Shown here: positions 52,435 through 63,905 of the stretch, piece by piece | Position numbering within the stretch: position 1 is the stretch's first letter | Layout: each line of letters opens with the position of its first letter | NCBI RefSeq assembly: GCF_031323975.1 | Contig: NZ_JAVIWS010000001.1 | Coordinates: 4,092,001 to 4,156,000 of the forward strand | Length of the DNA stretch: 64,000 nt | Direction of reading: 5' to 3' | DNA from: Escherichia ruysiae | Lineage (GTDB): Bacteria > Pseudomonadota > Gammaproteobacteria > Enterobacterales > Enterobacteriaceae | Position numbers and translations under genes: made by a program | The notes under the pieces: model-generated | What the model saw: the letters and a program-made list of their open reading frames with translations, nothing else | Database searches by the model: none | What the model was told of the DNA's origin: nothing

Positions 52435-53107
52435 ACGTTATTTTGTCACCGGAACGGACACCGAAGTAGGGAAAACTGTCGCCAGTTGTGCACTTTTACA
52501 AGCCGCGAAGGCAGCAGGTTATCGGACGGCAGGTTATAAACCGGTGGCCTCTGGCAGCGAAAATACCCCGGAAGGCTTACGTAACAGCGACGCGCTGGCG
52601 TTACAGCGCAACAGCAGCCTGCAGCTGGATTACGCAACGGTAAATCCTTATACCTTCGCAGAACCCACTTCGCCGCACATCATCAGCGCGCAAGAGGGCA
52701 GGCCGATAGAATCATTGGTAATGAGCGCCGGATTACGCGTGCTTGAACAACAGGCTGACTGGGTGTTAGTGGAAGGCGCTGGCGGCTGGTTTACGCCGCT
52801 TTCGGATTCCTTCATGTTTGCAGATTGGGTAACGCAGGAACAACTGCCGGTGATTCTGGTCGTTGGGGTAAAACTGGGCTGCATCAATCATGCAATGCTG
52901 ACAGCACAGGCAGTACAGCAGGCAGGGCTAACACTCGCAGGCTGGGTGGCGAACGATGTCACGCCGCAGGGTAAACGCCACAGTGAATATATGGCTACGC
53001 TCACCCGAATGATCCCCGCGCCGCTGCTGGGGGAAATTCCCTGGCTTCAGGAAAATCCAGAAAGTGCGCTAACCGGAAAATATATAAATCTCACATCACT
53101 GAAGTAG
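52427..53107 (+). CDS. bioD: Dethiobiotin synthetase
   Basis: BioD (226 aa here; 225 in K-12 as I recall) closes the ureido ring of DAPA with CO2 and ATP. It has a P-loop [12 protein letters not shown] (about 8-19), catalytic Lys in YKPVASGS and VLVEGAGGW. The start is GTG at 52427, inside the end of bioC (8-base overlap), giving [10 protein letters not shown]. It is the last gene of bioBFCD and is followed at once by a long hairpin. Confidence 0.96.
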   Translation: MSKRYFVTGTDTEVGKTVASCALLQAAKAAGYRTAGYKPVASGSENTPEGLRNSDALALQRNSSLQLDYATVNPYTFAEPTSPHIISAQEGRPIESLVMSAGLRVLEQQADWVLVEGAGGWFTPLSDSFMFADWVTQEQLPVILVVGVKLGCINHAMLTAQAVQQAGLTLAGWVANDVTPQGKRHSEYMATLTRMIPAPLLGEIPWLQENPESALTGKYINLTSLK

Positions 53108-53115
53108 CAAAAAAA

Positions 53116-53167
53116 TTGGTTGAATTGCGAGCGAGATCGCGTCTTCGGTCGCCCGTAATTTAACCAA
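53116..53167. other. Long imperfect hairpin immediately after bioD
   Basis: TTGGTTGAATTGCGAGCGA (53116-53134) pairs with TCGCCCGTAATTTAACCAA (53149-53167). The stem is 18 of 19 pairs, counting two G-U pairs, with one A-C mismatch and a 14-base loop. The seven-A tract at 53109-53115 becomes a T tract only on the minus strand; the plus side has no T tract. It may end bioD transcripts by processing or a minus-strand RNA by intrinsic termination. Confidence 0.6.
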
Positions 53168-53263
53168 CCAAATGCTAAAAAAATCGCGAAAAAAATTTTA
53201 CCCCGGCATTATACGATTAGTATGGGAATTGCCCAGGCGGCTGGACATAGGGGCTGCAGGTAG

Positions 53264-53286
53264 TTATCCACTATTCCTGTGGATAA
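53264..53286. promoter_or_regulatory. Inverted DnaA-box pair upstream of uvrB
   Basis: TTATCCACT (53264-53272) and TGTGGATAA (53278-53286, reverse complement TTATCCACA) are two opposed 9-mers; the second is the perfect DnaA box. DnaA binding near the distal uvrB promoter is known in E. coli. The rest of the 53168-53680 gap holds the uvrB promoter region and no gene. Confidence 0.7.
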
Positions 53287-53589
53287 CCATGTGCATTAGA
53301 GTTAGAAAACGTAAGGTAAGCGAGAGAATACGCGGCTTGCACGCAAATTGGCGCTAAAGACGGCTTAAATAAATATTTTTTATTTTTCAATCTGTTAGAT
53401 AAATGCAATGGCTGTCAGGAAAGTGTCATCTCCTGCAATAAATCCGTCATCAGCCATCTTGACAAATGTTAAAAAAGCCATTGCTCTGGGGATAACCCTG
53501 CAGACCAGAGTTTTATCTCGTCACAGGGTCAATTTTGCCTACGGTTGAGACCTTAGTTTACGGCGTAACAGAAATGTTGTGGTGTGAGA

Positions 53590-53605
53590 CTGTTTTTCTA
53601 TCCAG
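53590..53605. promoter_or_regulatory. LexA (SOS) box of uvrB
   Basis: CTGTTTTTCTATCCAG matches the LexA consensus CTG N10 CAG. It overlaps the promoter with TATAAT at 53606-53611, about 70 bases before the uvrB ATG, explaining damage induction. Confidence 0.9.
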
Positions 53606-53680
53606 TATAATTTATTGGCATTATTAATCATGACGAGTAAAATTACACACCTGCCCGCCCATTCCTTCAGGTAGCAACTC

Positions 53681-55702
<2,022 letters not shown>

Positions 55703-55714
55703 CGAGATGAAAAA

Positions 55715-55909
55715 GCCGGAATGTTCTTCTGGTTTGAGGCTGATGAGAAACGTAAAATTGCCTGATGCGCTACGCTTATCAGGCCTACATGCACTCTGCA
55801 ATATATTGAATTTGCGCGATTTGTAGGCCGGATAAGGCGTTCACGCCGCATCCGACATGAACAACGCGCACTTTGTCTGCAATCTGACGCCGGAATGTTC
55901 TTCCGGTTT
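55715..55909. repeat. BIME bracketed by two copies of a 21-bp hairpin sequence
   Basis: GCCGGAATGTTCTTCTGGTTT at 55715 and the same with one change (TTCCGG) at 55889 flank a REP pair (55760-55857: GCCTGATGCGCTACGCTTATCAGGC and GTAGGCCGGATAAGG / GCCGCATCCG). The second copy is a perfect CCGGAA / TTCCGG hairpin followed by TTTT, a terminator for uvrB. This is the convergent gap with ybhK. Confidence 0.75.
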
Positions 55910-55913
55910 TCCG

Positions 55914-56882
<969 letters not shown>

Positions 56883-56955
56883 TTAACCCGCCAAAATTGA
56901 GGATACAAATAATTGTTTTCTACCTCTAAAGGACGATATACGCACTGCATTGCTG

Positions 56956-56969
56956 ATGATGTACATCAA
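56956..56969. promoter_or_regulatory. FNR-like box upstream of moaA
   Basis: ATGAT-GTAC-ATCAA differs from the FNR consensus at one base. It lies in the moaA promoter region, where FNR activation under anaerobic conditions is known in E. coli. Confidence 0.65.
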
Positions 56970-57019
56970 AGTAAAACCATCATTTTCCCTTATTCTGTAG
57001 GGAAATAGCACGATCATGA

Positions 57020-57043
57020 CGCTATATACATGATTACATAGCG
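57020..57043. promoter_or_regulatory. ModE operator of moaABCDE
   Basis: CGCTATATACATG and ATTACATAGCG form the ModE 24-bp palindrome, the same pattern as before modA. Molybdate-bound ModE activates moaA in E. coli. Confidence 0.88.
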
Positions 57044-57094
57044 AAAAGTGTGAATGGTAAAAATCTCATTTACACGCTAGTATCGGCATAACCA

Positions 57095-57219
57095 CTAAAC
57101 ACTCTAGCCTCTGCACCTGGGTCAACTGATACGGTGCTTTGGCCGTGACAATGCTCATAAAGATTGCCACCAGGGCGAAGGAAGAAATGACTTCGCCTCC
57201 CGTATCTGGAAAGGTGTAC
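57095..57219 (+). ncRNA. Moco RNA motif (molybdenum-cofactor-type riboswitch) in the moaA leader
   Basis: The 5' leader contains CTCTGCACCTGGGTCAAC, GGTGCTTTGGCCGTGACAAT, GCCACCAGGGCGAAGGAAG and CTTCGCCTCCCGTATC. Together these match the Moco RNA motif of E. coli moaA as I recall it. The hairpin GGCGAAGGAAG / CTTCGCC lies next to the ribosome site GGAAAGGTG. Moco is reported to repress translation through this leader. Limits are approximate. Confidence 0.85.
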
Positions 57220-58209
57220 ATGGCTTCACAACTGACTGATGCATTTGCGCGTAAGTTTTACTACTTGCGCCTGTCGATTACCGATGTGTGTAACTTTCGT
57301 TGCACCTACTGCCTGCCGGATGGCTACAAGCCGAGCGGCGTCACTAATAAAGGCTTCCTGACCGTCGATGAAATTCGTCGGGTTACTCGCGCCTTCGCCA
57401 GTCTGGGCACCGAAAAAGTGCGTCTGACAGGCGGCGAGCCGTCTTTACGTCGCGACTTTACCGATATCATCGCCGCTGTGCGGGAAAACGACGCTATTCG
57501 CCAGATTGCGGTCACCACCAATGGTTATCGCCTGGAACGCGATGTCGCGAACTGGCGCGATGCAGGCCTGACGGGCATTAACGTCAGCGTTGATAGCCTC
57601 GACGCCCGTCAGTTTCATGCCATTACCGGGCAGGATAAATTCAACCAGGTAATGGCAGGCATCGATGCTGCATTTGAAGCCGGGTTTGAGAAGGTTAAAG
57701 TCAATACCGTGCTGATGCGGGATGTCAATCATCATCAACTCGACACCTTTCTGAACTGGATCCAGCATCGCCCCATTCAGCTGCGTTTTATCGAACTGAT
57801 GGAAACGGGCGAGGGCAGCGAACTCTTCCGCAAGCACCATATTTCTGGTCAGGTTCTGCGTGACGAGCTGCTGCGTCGCGGCTGGATCCATCAGCTTCGT
57901 CAACGCAGCGACGGCCCCGCACAAGTCTTTTGTCATCCGGATTACGCCGGAGAGATCGGCCTTATCATGCCGTATGAAAAAGACTTCTGCGCCACCTGCA
58001 ACCGCCTGCGCGTCTCCTCCATTGGTAAACTCCATCTCTGCCTGTTTGGTGAAGGCGGCGTTAACCTGCGCGATCTGCTGGAAGACGATACCCAGCAACA
58101 GGCGCTGGAAGCGCGTATTTCGGCGGCGCTGCGGGAGAAAAAACAGACCCATTTCCTGCATCAAAACAACACCGGTATTACGCAAAACTTATCGTACATT
58201 GGCGGTTAA
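57220..58209 (+). CDS. moaA: GTP 3',8-cyclase
   Basis: MoaA (329 aa) is a radical-SAM enzyme that starts molybdopterin synthesis from GTP. It has the N-terminal cluster CNFRCTYC (about 24-31) and a C-terminal cluster in [19 protein letters not shown] (about 257-275). The GTP-binding C-terminus ends with the normal SYIGG, the conserved Gly-Gly. The frame runs to 57139, but ATG 57220 follows GGAAAGGTGTAC and ends the RNA leader. moaB follows after 21 bases. Confidence 0.98.
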
Positions 58210-58230
58210 AACGTCAAAAGGAGAGATCAG

Positions 58231-58743
58231 ATGAGTCAGGTAAGCACTGAATTTATCCCGACCCGTATTGCTATTCTTACGGTTTCTAATCGTCGCGGTG
58301 AAGAAGACGATACCTCCGGTCACTATCTGCGCGACTCGGCGCAGGAAGCAGGCCATCACGTTGTCGATAAAGCCATTGTCAAAGAAAACCGCTACGCCAT
58401 TCGCGCTCAGGTATCTGCGTGGATCGCCAGCGACGATGTGCAAGTGGTGCTGATTACAGGTGGTACTGGCCTGACAGAAGGCGATCAGGCGCCAGAAGCA
58501 CTGTTGCCGCTGTTCGATCGTGAAGTCGAAGGCTTCGGCGAAGTGTTCCGTATGCTGTCGTTCGAAGAGATTGGCACCGCAACCCTGCAATCTCGTGCGG
58601 TGGCGGGTGTTGCTAACAAAACGCTGATTTTCGCGATGCCCGGCTCGACTAAAGCGTGCCGCACCGCCTGGGAAAATATCATCGCCCCGCAGCTGGATGC
58701 CCGTACGCGTCCGTGCAATTTCCATCCACATTTGAAGAAATAA
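58231..58743 (+). CDS. moaB: Molybdopterin adenylyltransferase-family protein MoaB
   Basis: MoaB (170 aa) is a MogA/MoaB-fold protein with the molybdopterin-binding motif [16 protein letters not shown] (about 72-87) and [18 protein letters not shown] (about 14-31). E. coli MoaB is not essential for Moco synthesis and its reaction is unclear. It lies between moaA and moaC in the order standard for E. coli, 2 bases before moaC. Confidence 0.97.
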
Positions 58744-58745
58744 GT

Positions 58746-59231
58746 ATGTCGCAACTGACCCATATCAACGCCGCTGGCGAAGCGCACATGGTGGATGTCT
58801 CCGCCAAAGCGGAAACTGTGCGTGAAGCGCGCGCCGAAGCCTTTGTCACCATGCGCAGTGAGACGCTGGCGATGATCATTGATGGTCGCCATCACAAAGG
58901 CGACGTATTTGCCACTGCGCGCATTGCCGGTATTCAGGCGGCAAAACGCACCTGGGATCTGATCCCGCTTTGTCATCCGCTGATGCTCAGCAAAGTTGAA
59001 GTCAATTTACAGGCTGAGCCGGAACATAATCGGGTACGAATTGAAACGCTTTGCCGCCTGACCGGGAAAACGGGTGTCGAAATGGAAGCATTAACCGCAG
59101 CCTCCGTGGCGGCGCTGACCATTTATGACATGTGCAAAGCGGTGCAAAAAGATATGGTGATTGGTCCGGTACGTTTGCTGGCGAAGAGCGGCGGCAAGTC
59201 GGGTGATTTTAAGGTGGAAGCGGATGATTAA
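58746..59231 (+). CDS. moaC: Cyclic pyranopterin monophosphate synthase
   Basis: MoaC (161 aa) converts the MoaA product to cyclic pyranopterin monophosphate. It shows [18 protein letters not shown], the catalytic pocket [14 protein letters not shown] (His77), [20 protein letters not shown] and Lys in KSGGKSG near the end. The frame extends upstream to 58656; ATG 58746 follows GAAATAAGT and matches the E. coli start MSQLTHINA. Its end overlaps moaD by 8 bases. Confidence 0.97.
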
Positions 59232-59469
59232 AGTTCTTTTTTTCGCCCAGGTGCGCGAGTTGGTGGGAACAGATGCAACCGAAGTGGCTGCGGATTTCCC
59301 AACCGTTGAAGCGTTACGCCAACACCTGGCAGCGCAGAGCGATCGCTGGGCGCGGGCGCTGGAAGATGGCAAATTGCTGGCTGCCGTCAACCAGACGCTG
59401 GTGAGTTTTGACCATCCGCTGACTGACGGCGACGAAGTTGCTTTCTTCCCGCCGGTAACCGGAGGTTAA
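59224..59469 (+). CDS. moaD: Molybdopterin synthase sulfur carrier subunit MoaD
   Basis: MoaD (81 aa) is a ubiquitin-like sulfur carrier. Its C-terminal VTGG is adenylated by MoeB and then thiocarboxylated to donate sulfur to MoaE. The intact Gly-Gly end is visible at 59464-59466. ATG 59224 lies within the moaC tail behind GGTGGAAG. moaE begins 1 base after the stop, as expected for the two subunits of one enzyme. Confidence 0.97.
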
Positions 59470-59470
59470 G

Positions 59471-59923
59471 ATGGCAGAAACCAAAATTGTTGTCGGATCT
59501 CAGCCTTTTAGCGTTGGGGAAGAGTACCCGTGGCTGGCTGAGCGTGACGAAGATGGTGCAGTGGTCACGTTTACCGGTAAGGTGCGCAACCATAACCTGG
59601 GCGACAGCGTCAAAGCATTAACCCTCGAACACTATCCGGGGATGACGGAAAAAGCACTGGCGGAAATCGTGGATGAGGCGCGTAACCGCTGGCCGCTGGG
59701 GAGAGTCACGGTGATTCATCGCATTGGCGAATTATGGCCGGGCGATGAAATCGTATTTGTCGGGGTCACCAGCGCGCATCGTAGCAGCGCGTTTGAAGCC
59801 GGGCAGTTTATTATGGACTATCTCAAAACCCGCGCACCGTTCTGGAAGCGTGAAGCCACGCCGGAAGGCGACCGCTGGGTTGAAGCCCGGGAGAGCGATC
59901 AGCAGGCGGCAAAACGCTGGTAG
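59471..59923 (+). CDS. moaE: Molybdopterin synthase catalytic subunit MoaE
   Basis: MoaE (150 aa) adds two sulfurs to cyclic pyranopterin monophosphate to form molybdopterin. It shows TFTGKVRNHN (about 35-44), LEHYPGMTEKAL, VTSAHRSSAFEA (His about 103) and Lys in FWKREATPEGDRWVEA, which is the catalytic lysine region. It is the last gene of moaABCDE, followed by a REP element. Confidence 0.97.
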   Translation: MAETKIVVGSQPFSVGEEYPWLAERDEDGAVVTFTGKVRNHNLGDSVKALTLEHYPGMTEKALAEIVDEARNRWPLGRVTVIHRIGELWPGDEIVFVGVTSAHRSSAFEAGQFIMDYLKTRAPFWKREATPEGDRWVEARESDQQAAKRW

Positions 59924-59928
59924 TTTTT

Positions 59929-59960
59929 GTTAGCCGGATAAGGCACCGCTGCGTCCGGCA
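59929..59960. repeat. REP unit after moaE
   Basis: GTTAGCCGGATAAGGCACC / GCTGCGTCCGGCA is a short REP-like palindrome in the moaE-ybhL gap. Confidence 0.65.
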
Positions 59961-60057
59961 ATTTCACCGCTCTGGACATACGTTTACGCTGCGTCGATGC
60001 ACACCCTCATCATTTGCAGTATCCTTTAGATATTCCTTATATCTTCAGGAGAAAGTC

Positions 60058-60762
60058 ATGGACAGATTCCCACGTTCAGATTCAATCGTACAACCCCGTG
60101 CTGGCTTGCAAACCTATATGGCGCAAGTCTATGGCTGGATGACAGTTGGTTTGTTACTGACCGCATTTGTTGCCTGGTATGCAGCCAACTCTGCTGCCGT
60201 TATGGAGCTGCTATTCACTAACCGTGTCTTCTTAATCGGTTTGATAATCGCGCAATTAGCTCTGGTTATCGTGTTATCAGCGATGATTCAAAAACTCAGC
60301 GCGGGCGTAACGACGATGCTCTTTATGCTTTATTCGGCGCTAACGGGCTTAACGCTCTCCAGTATTTTCATTGTATACACTGCCGCCTCTATTGCCAGTA
60401 CCTTCGTTGTCACCGCCGGGATGTTCGGCGCGATGAGTCTGTATGGTTACACCACGAAACGCGATTTAAGTGGCTTCGGCAATATGCTATTTATGGCATT
60501 AATTGGTATCGTCATAGCCTCGCTGGTGAACTTCTGGCTGAAAAGCGAAGCATTAATGTGGGCAGTCACTTACATCGGCGTGATTGTCTTTGTTGGACTG
60601 ACGGCGTATGACACTCAGAAACTGAAAAATATGGGTGAACAGATTGATACCCGCGACACGTCGAACCTGCGTAAATATTCCATTCTTGGCGCCTTAACGT
60701 TGTATCTGGACTTCATCAACCTGTTCCTGATGTTGCTGCGGATATTCGGTAACCGCCGTTAA
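60058..60762 (+). CDS. ybhL: Bax inhibitor-1 family membrane protein YbhL
   Basis: YbhL (234 aa) is a TMBIM/BI-1 family inner-membrane protein with seven hydrophobic helices between about 30 and 230 and the family motif YGWMTVGLLLTAFVAWYAA (in part) and LTAYDTQKLKNM (Asp in helix 6-7 loop). Homologues are pH-sensitive calcium-leak channels; the role in E. coli is unknown. ATG 60058 follows CAGGAGAAAG. In K-12 the paralogue ybhM follows; it is absent here. Confidence 0.94.
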   Translation: MDRFPRSDSIVQPRAGLQTYMAQVYGWMTVGLLLTAFVAWYAANSAAVMELLFTNRVFLIGLIIAQLALVIVLSAMIQKLSAGVTTMLFMLYSALTGLTLSSIFIVYTAASIASTFVVTAGMFGAMSLYGYTTKRDLSGFGNMLFMALIGIVIASLVNFWLKSEALMWAVTYIGVIVFVGLTAYDTQKLKNMGEQIDTRDTSNLRKYSILGALTLYLDFINLFLMLLRIFGNRR

Positions 60763-60775
60763 ACGCATTTCTTAT

Positions 60776-60806
60776 AAAAATCCCGGAACGACACCGGGAT
60801 TTTTTA
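60776..60806 (+). terminator. Terminator of ybhL
   Basis: ATCCCGG / CCGGGAT with A5 before and T6 after forms a strong symmetric intrinsic terminator 14 bases after the ybhL stop. Confidence 0.93.
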
Positions 60807-60847
60807 TCTATTCGATAATAAGTATATATTTAAAAAATAGACATAAA

Positions 60848-60887
60848 GATATAATTCACATTGATTATATCTATGCATATGATGCAT
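60848..60887. promoter_or_regulatory. AT-rich inverted repeats before the transferase-like gene
   Basis: GATATAAT / ATTATATC (60848-60855 and 60864-60871) is followed by ATGCAT-ATG-ATGCAT (60873-60887). They lie in the 290-base AT-rich leader between ybhL and the next gene and may be regulator sites; no known consensus fits. The rest of 60807-61052 shows no gene. Confidence 0.35.
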
Positions 60888-61067
60888 TTTTATAAATCTG
60901 GTATACCTATAAGAAAATAGAGTACAATCCTACGGTTTTATTAATGGCTGGCGATATTCATCTGTTAAATAAATGCTTGCGGGTAAAAATCAATCATCTG
61001 CTGATAATATATTTCAATGGGATTAATTTTTAAATATATATTCATATAATAAATGGATCAGGGTTCT

Positions 61068-62729
61068 ATGTCTTTCGTATTACCATCGATAACGGCTTAT
61101 CCTCGGCAGTCAAAAAAATACATTTTCATCGCATTGCTACTTGTGTCTGTATTACTCCAGCTTTGGCCTGTTTATTTTTTACAGCCATTGAGAGTTATCC
61201 TGCGCGTCGGTATCTGCAACTTGCTAATCATCCTGTGTTTGACAGGGTGTTATCGATTATTTGTTGGGAAAATAGTCGCATTGAGTGTGTCACTATTATT
61301 GACCATTAATTTTATAGTCGCGCTTTGTACATGGCAAATTTATCAAAGTGAATTTAATATTATCTTTGCAATGAGTATCATGGAAACCCACTGGTCTGAA
61401 GTGAAAGCAATGTCGGGGTTATATCTATCCTGGATGCCAGTATGTGTTGTTTATTTCTTGCTGACTTATTTTTCTATACCCATGGGCGTTAAGTGTGTGT
61501 CTACTAAGGTTCAATGTGCATCACTGGTGATACTATTAATATTTATCTCATGGTTTAGTTACAATCAATGGAGTAAACAGAAAAAAGATGGTCTTGGAGG
61601 ATACTCTCCATTAAGCTCCAGGGTGTTAAGATTTACACCATTTTATACCGCTGCCGATTTTATTATTGCTTATCGAGATATTTCTTTTGCCAGAGAAATA
61701 AAACAAATTGATATGGATTTACCGGGATTGATCGCTAAAGAAACGGATATTGAAAATTATGTTATTATCGTAGGGGAGTCTGTACGGCGCAGTAATATGA
61801 GTTTGTATGGCTTTGGTATCAATACCACGCCTGTACAAAATGAGATTGGACCACAGGCGCTTATCTTTGATAATGCAGTTTCTCCAGCGGCGGCAACAGT
61901 AACTTCTGTTCCGATGATCCTCAGTAAAGCGACAACAGAAAGTTTTACCACTGCGGACTTATCAAATAATGTTATTGCCGTAGCTAATAAAGTGGGGTAT
62001 CAGACTACCTGGTTAAGTACCGTGGGTATGTCCGGGAAGCATAATAACTATATTACGCTCATTGGTCGTTCCAGTAATAATACACATTGGGTAAGCGAGG
62101 AATACGATGATAGCCTTCTGCCGTTGTTGGATGAAGCATTAAAAGTCAAGGGTAAGAAATTAATACTGCTACATGGTAATGGTAGCCATGAAATTGCCTG
62201 TACACGCTACCCTGAATGGGCAGGTAAAATTAAAACTGGGGATAAATACGAGGATTGCTACAACAACTCCATACGATTTACCGATTACATCATTGGCGAA
62301 ATCATGAAAAGACTGGAGGGAAGTAAATCCTCATTACTCTATTTTTCTGACCACGGTCTGGAGAAAAATCCCAATATTCCATCGTATTATATGCACGCCG
62401 CAGATACTCCCAGTAAAGAAGCCTACGATGTACCGCAATTTATCTGGTATAGCCAGGCTGCTATCGCCAGTCAACCGCGTAAACTTGGACACATTCAAGA
62501 AGTTTATTCATTGCTTAATAACTATGCGATGATTCTTGACTGGCTGGGCATCTCTACCCACGAAGAGCATTGCAATTCGCCATTATCTCAGTGTTATCGT
62601 CCGCACTCCTCTATTCCAGTAACGGATGGCACCCGAGCTAAAATATATGAATATAAAGATCTGCGAGACACCTTTACATCACCGAAGAAAAAGGTTTCTT
62701 ATCGCGAAGCCAGTCCGAATCCGCTGTAA
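61068..62729 (+). CDS. Phosphoethanolamine-transferase-like sulfatase-fold membrane protein (EptA family)
   Basis: This protein (553 aa from ATG 61068; ATG 61053 would add five residues but lacks a ribosome site) has about five N-terminal membrane helices (about 20-165) and a periplasmic sulfatase-type domain (about 225-515). Catalytic features match the EptA/EptB/OpgE family: metal Glu237 in VGESVRRSN, nucleophile Thr279 in ATVTSVPMI, and Asp428-His429 in YFSDHGLE, with HGNGSHEIAC between. Family members transfer phosphoethanolamine to lipid A or core sugars. The target here is unknown. Codons are visibly AT-rich compared with neighbours, suggesting transfer. It replaces ybhM. Confidence 0.85.
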   Translation: MSFVLPSITAYPRQSKKYIFIALLLVSVLLQLWPVYFLQPLRVILRVGICNLLIILCLTGCYRLFVGKIVALSVSLLLTINFIVALCTWQIYQSEFNIIFAMSIMETHWSEVKAMSGLYLSWMPVCVVYFLLTYFSIPMGVKCVSTKVQCASLVILLIFISWFSYNQWSKQKKDGLGGYSPLSSRVLRFTPFYTAADFIIAYRDISFAREIKQIDMDLPGLIAKETDIENYVIIVGESVRRSNMSLYGFGINTTPVQNEIGPQALIFDNAVSPAAATVTSVPMILSKATTESFTTADLSNNVIAVANKVGYQTTWLSTVGMSGKHNNYITLIGRSSNNTHWVSEEYDDSLLPLLDEALKVKGKKLILLHGNGSHEIACTRYPEWAGKIKTGDKYEDCYNNSIRFTDYIIGEIMKRLEGSKSSLLYFSDHGLEKNPNIPSYYMHAADTPSKEAYDVPQFIWYSQAAIASQPRKLGHIQEVYSLLNNYAMILDWLGISTHEEHCNSPLSQCYRPHSSIPVTDGTRAKIYEYKDLRDTFTSPKKKVSYREASPNPL

Positions 62730-62858
62730 TTTTATGCTGAGAGGACATCGCCAGATGTCCCCTGATGATTATTAAGGAAACAACAAACATTACTCTGGCG
62801 TAAAACATACTTTGTTAAAGGGCTGTAGCGTATCAGAATGCAGGAAAGCATTAGTTGT

Positions 62859-62893
62859 GTAGGGCGGGTAAGGCGTTCACGCCGCATCCGCCA
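62859..62893. repeat. REP-like unit after the transferase-like gene
   Basis: GTAGGGCGGGTAAGGCG / CACGCCGCATCCGCC forms a REP palindrome with a variant stem in the convergent gap with ybhN. Confidence 0.7.
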
Positions 62894-62948
62894 TGAACAA
62901 ATAGCACGTTGCTAACAATCTGCACAAACCAAAGAACTTAACTAAACA

Positions 62949-63905
62949 TCACATCGCCGCTTCATTTTTCGCCCGTAGCTTCTTCGCCTGGCTTTCCAGC
63001 AACAGGTAACAGATCAGCGCCAGCAGCAGCGGGATAAAGTAGTACAGGACACGGTAAGCGAGTAGGGCGGCGATAATCGTTCCTTTGGATGTATGTTCCC
63101 CTGCCAGTAGCGCGATAAACACCGCTTCCAGCACACCAATCCCCGCCGGAATATGCACGATGACACCAGCAATACTACTAACCAGCAACACGCCCAGTAC
63201 AAAGAAATAGTTCACGCTTTGACCGAGTAACAGCCAGATAATCGCTCCCATTACCATCCAGTTAACGCTGGAAATCAGCATCTGGGCGAGGGCGAATTTC
63301 CATGAAGGTAGCACCAGCTTTTGCCCTTTGATGGTCATATGGCGGTGTTTAGCGAAGGCGCAAAACCATAAATAGACTGCAATTATCAGCAGCAAACCAA
63401 TGCCGAGAATACGCAGCGTGGTTTGATCGATATACCAGTGATCCGGCAGTTCCACCACGCCCACGGTAAAAATAATCCCGGCCAGCAAAATATAGCCCAG
63501 CCAGTTGGTGGTAATACTCAGCGAGAAAATCCGTGTAATAGTGCTACCCGGTAATCCCAGGCGGGAGTAAAGACGATAGCGCATACCAATGCCGCCAACC
63601 CAGGTACTAAGCGTCAGGTTGAAGGCGTAGCAGATAAACGACACCAGCATCACCTGACGTTTCGCCAGTTTATGACCGCAGTAAGAGCGAGCAAGCAGGT
63701 CATAGCAGCCGTAAATCAGATAACTGACGACCACCAGCCCGACCGCACTGAGCAGCGCAACGCGATTGTAGTCACGGATGACCTTCCAGACCTCTTCCCA
63801 GTCCACCTTTTTGGCGTAGACCACCAGCAACACAATCACCGCGATAAAAAACAGCCAGGTGAGGATCTTCTTTACTAAGCGCCAGCGCGGGTGTGATTTA
63901 CTCAT
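62949..63905 (-). CDS. ybhN: Inner-membrane protein YbhN (LPG-synthase-TM / UPF0104 family)
   Basis: YbhN (318 aa) has about eight transmembrane helices and the family features HIPAGIGVLEAVF (about 254-266) and STWVGGIGMRYRLYSRLG. It belongs to the lysylphosphatidylglycerol-synthase transmembrane-like family without the aminoacyl-transferase domain. Its start overlaps the clsB stop by one base (TGATG on the minus strand), so it is coupled to cardiolipin synthase B, suggesting a lipid-related role that is not established. Confidence 0.94.
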   Translation of the reverse strand: MSKSHPRWRLVKKILTWLFFIAVIVLLVVYAKKVDWEEVWKVIRDYNRVALLSAVGLVVVSYLIYGCYDLLARSYCGHKLAKRQVMLVSFICYAFNLTLSTWVGGIGMRYRLYSRLGLPGSTITRIFSLSITTNWLGYILLAGIIFTVGVVELPDHWYIDQTTLRILGIGLLLIIAVYLWFCAFAKHRHMTIKGQKLVLPSWKFALAQMLISSVNWMVMGAIIWLLLGQSVNYFFVLGVLLVSSIAGVIVHIPAGIGVLEAVFIALLAGEHTSKGTIIAALLAYRVLYYFIPLLLALICYLLLESQAKKLRAKNEAAM

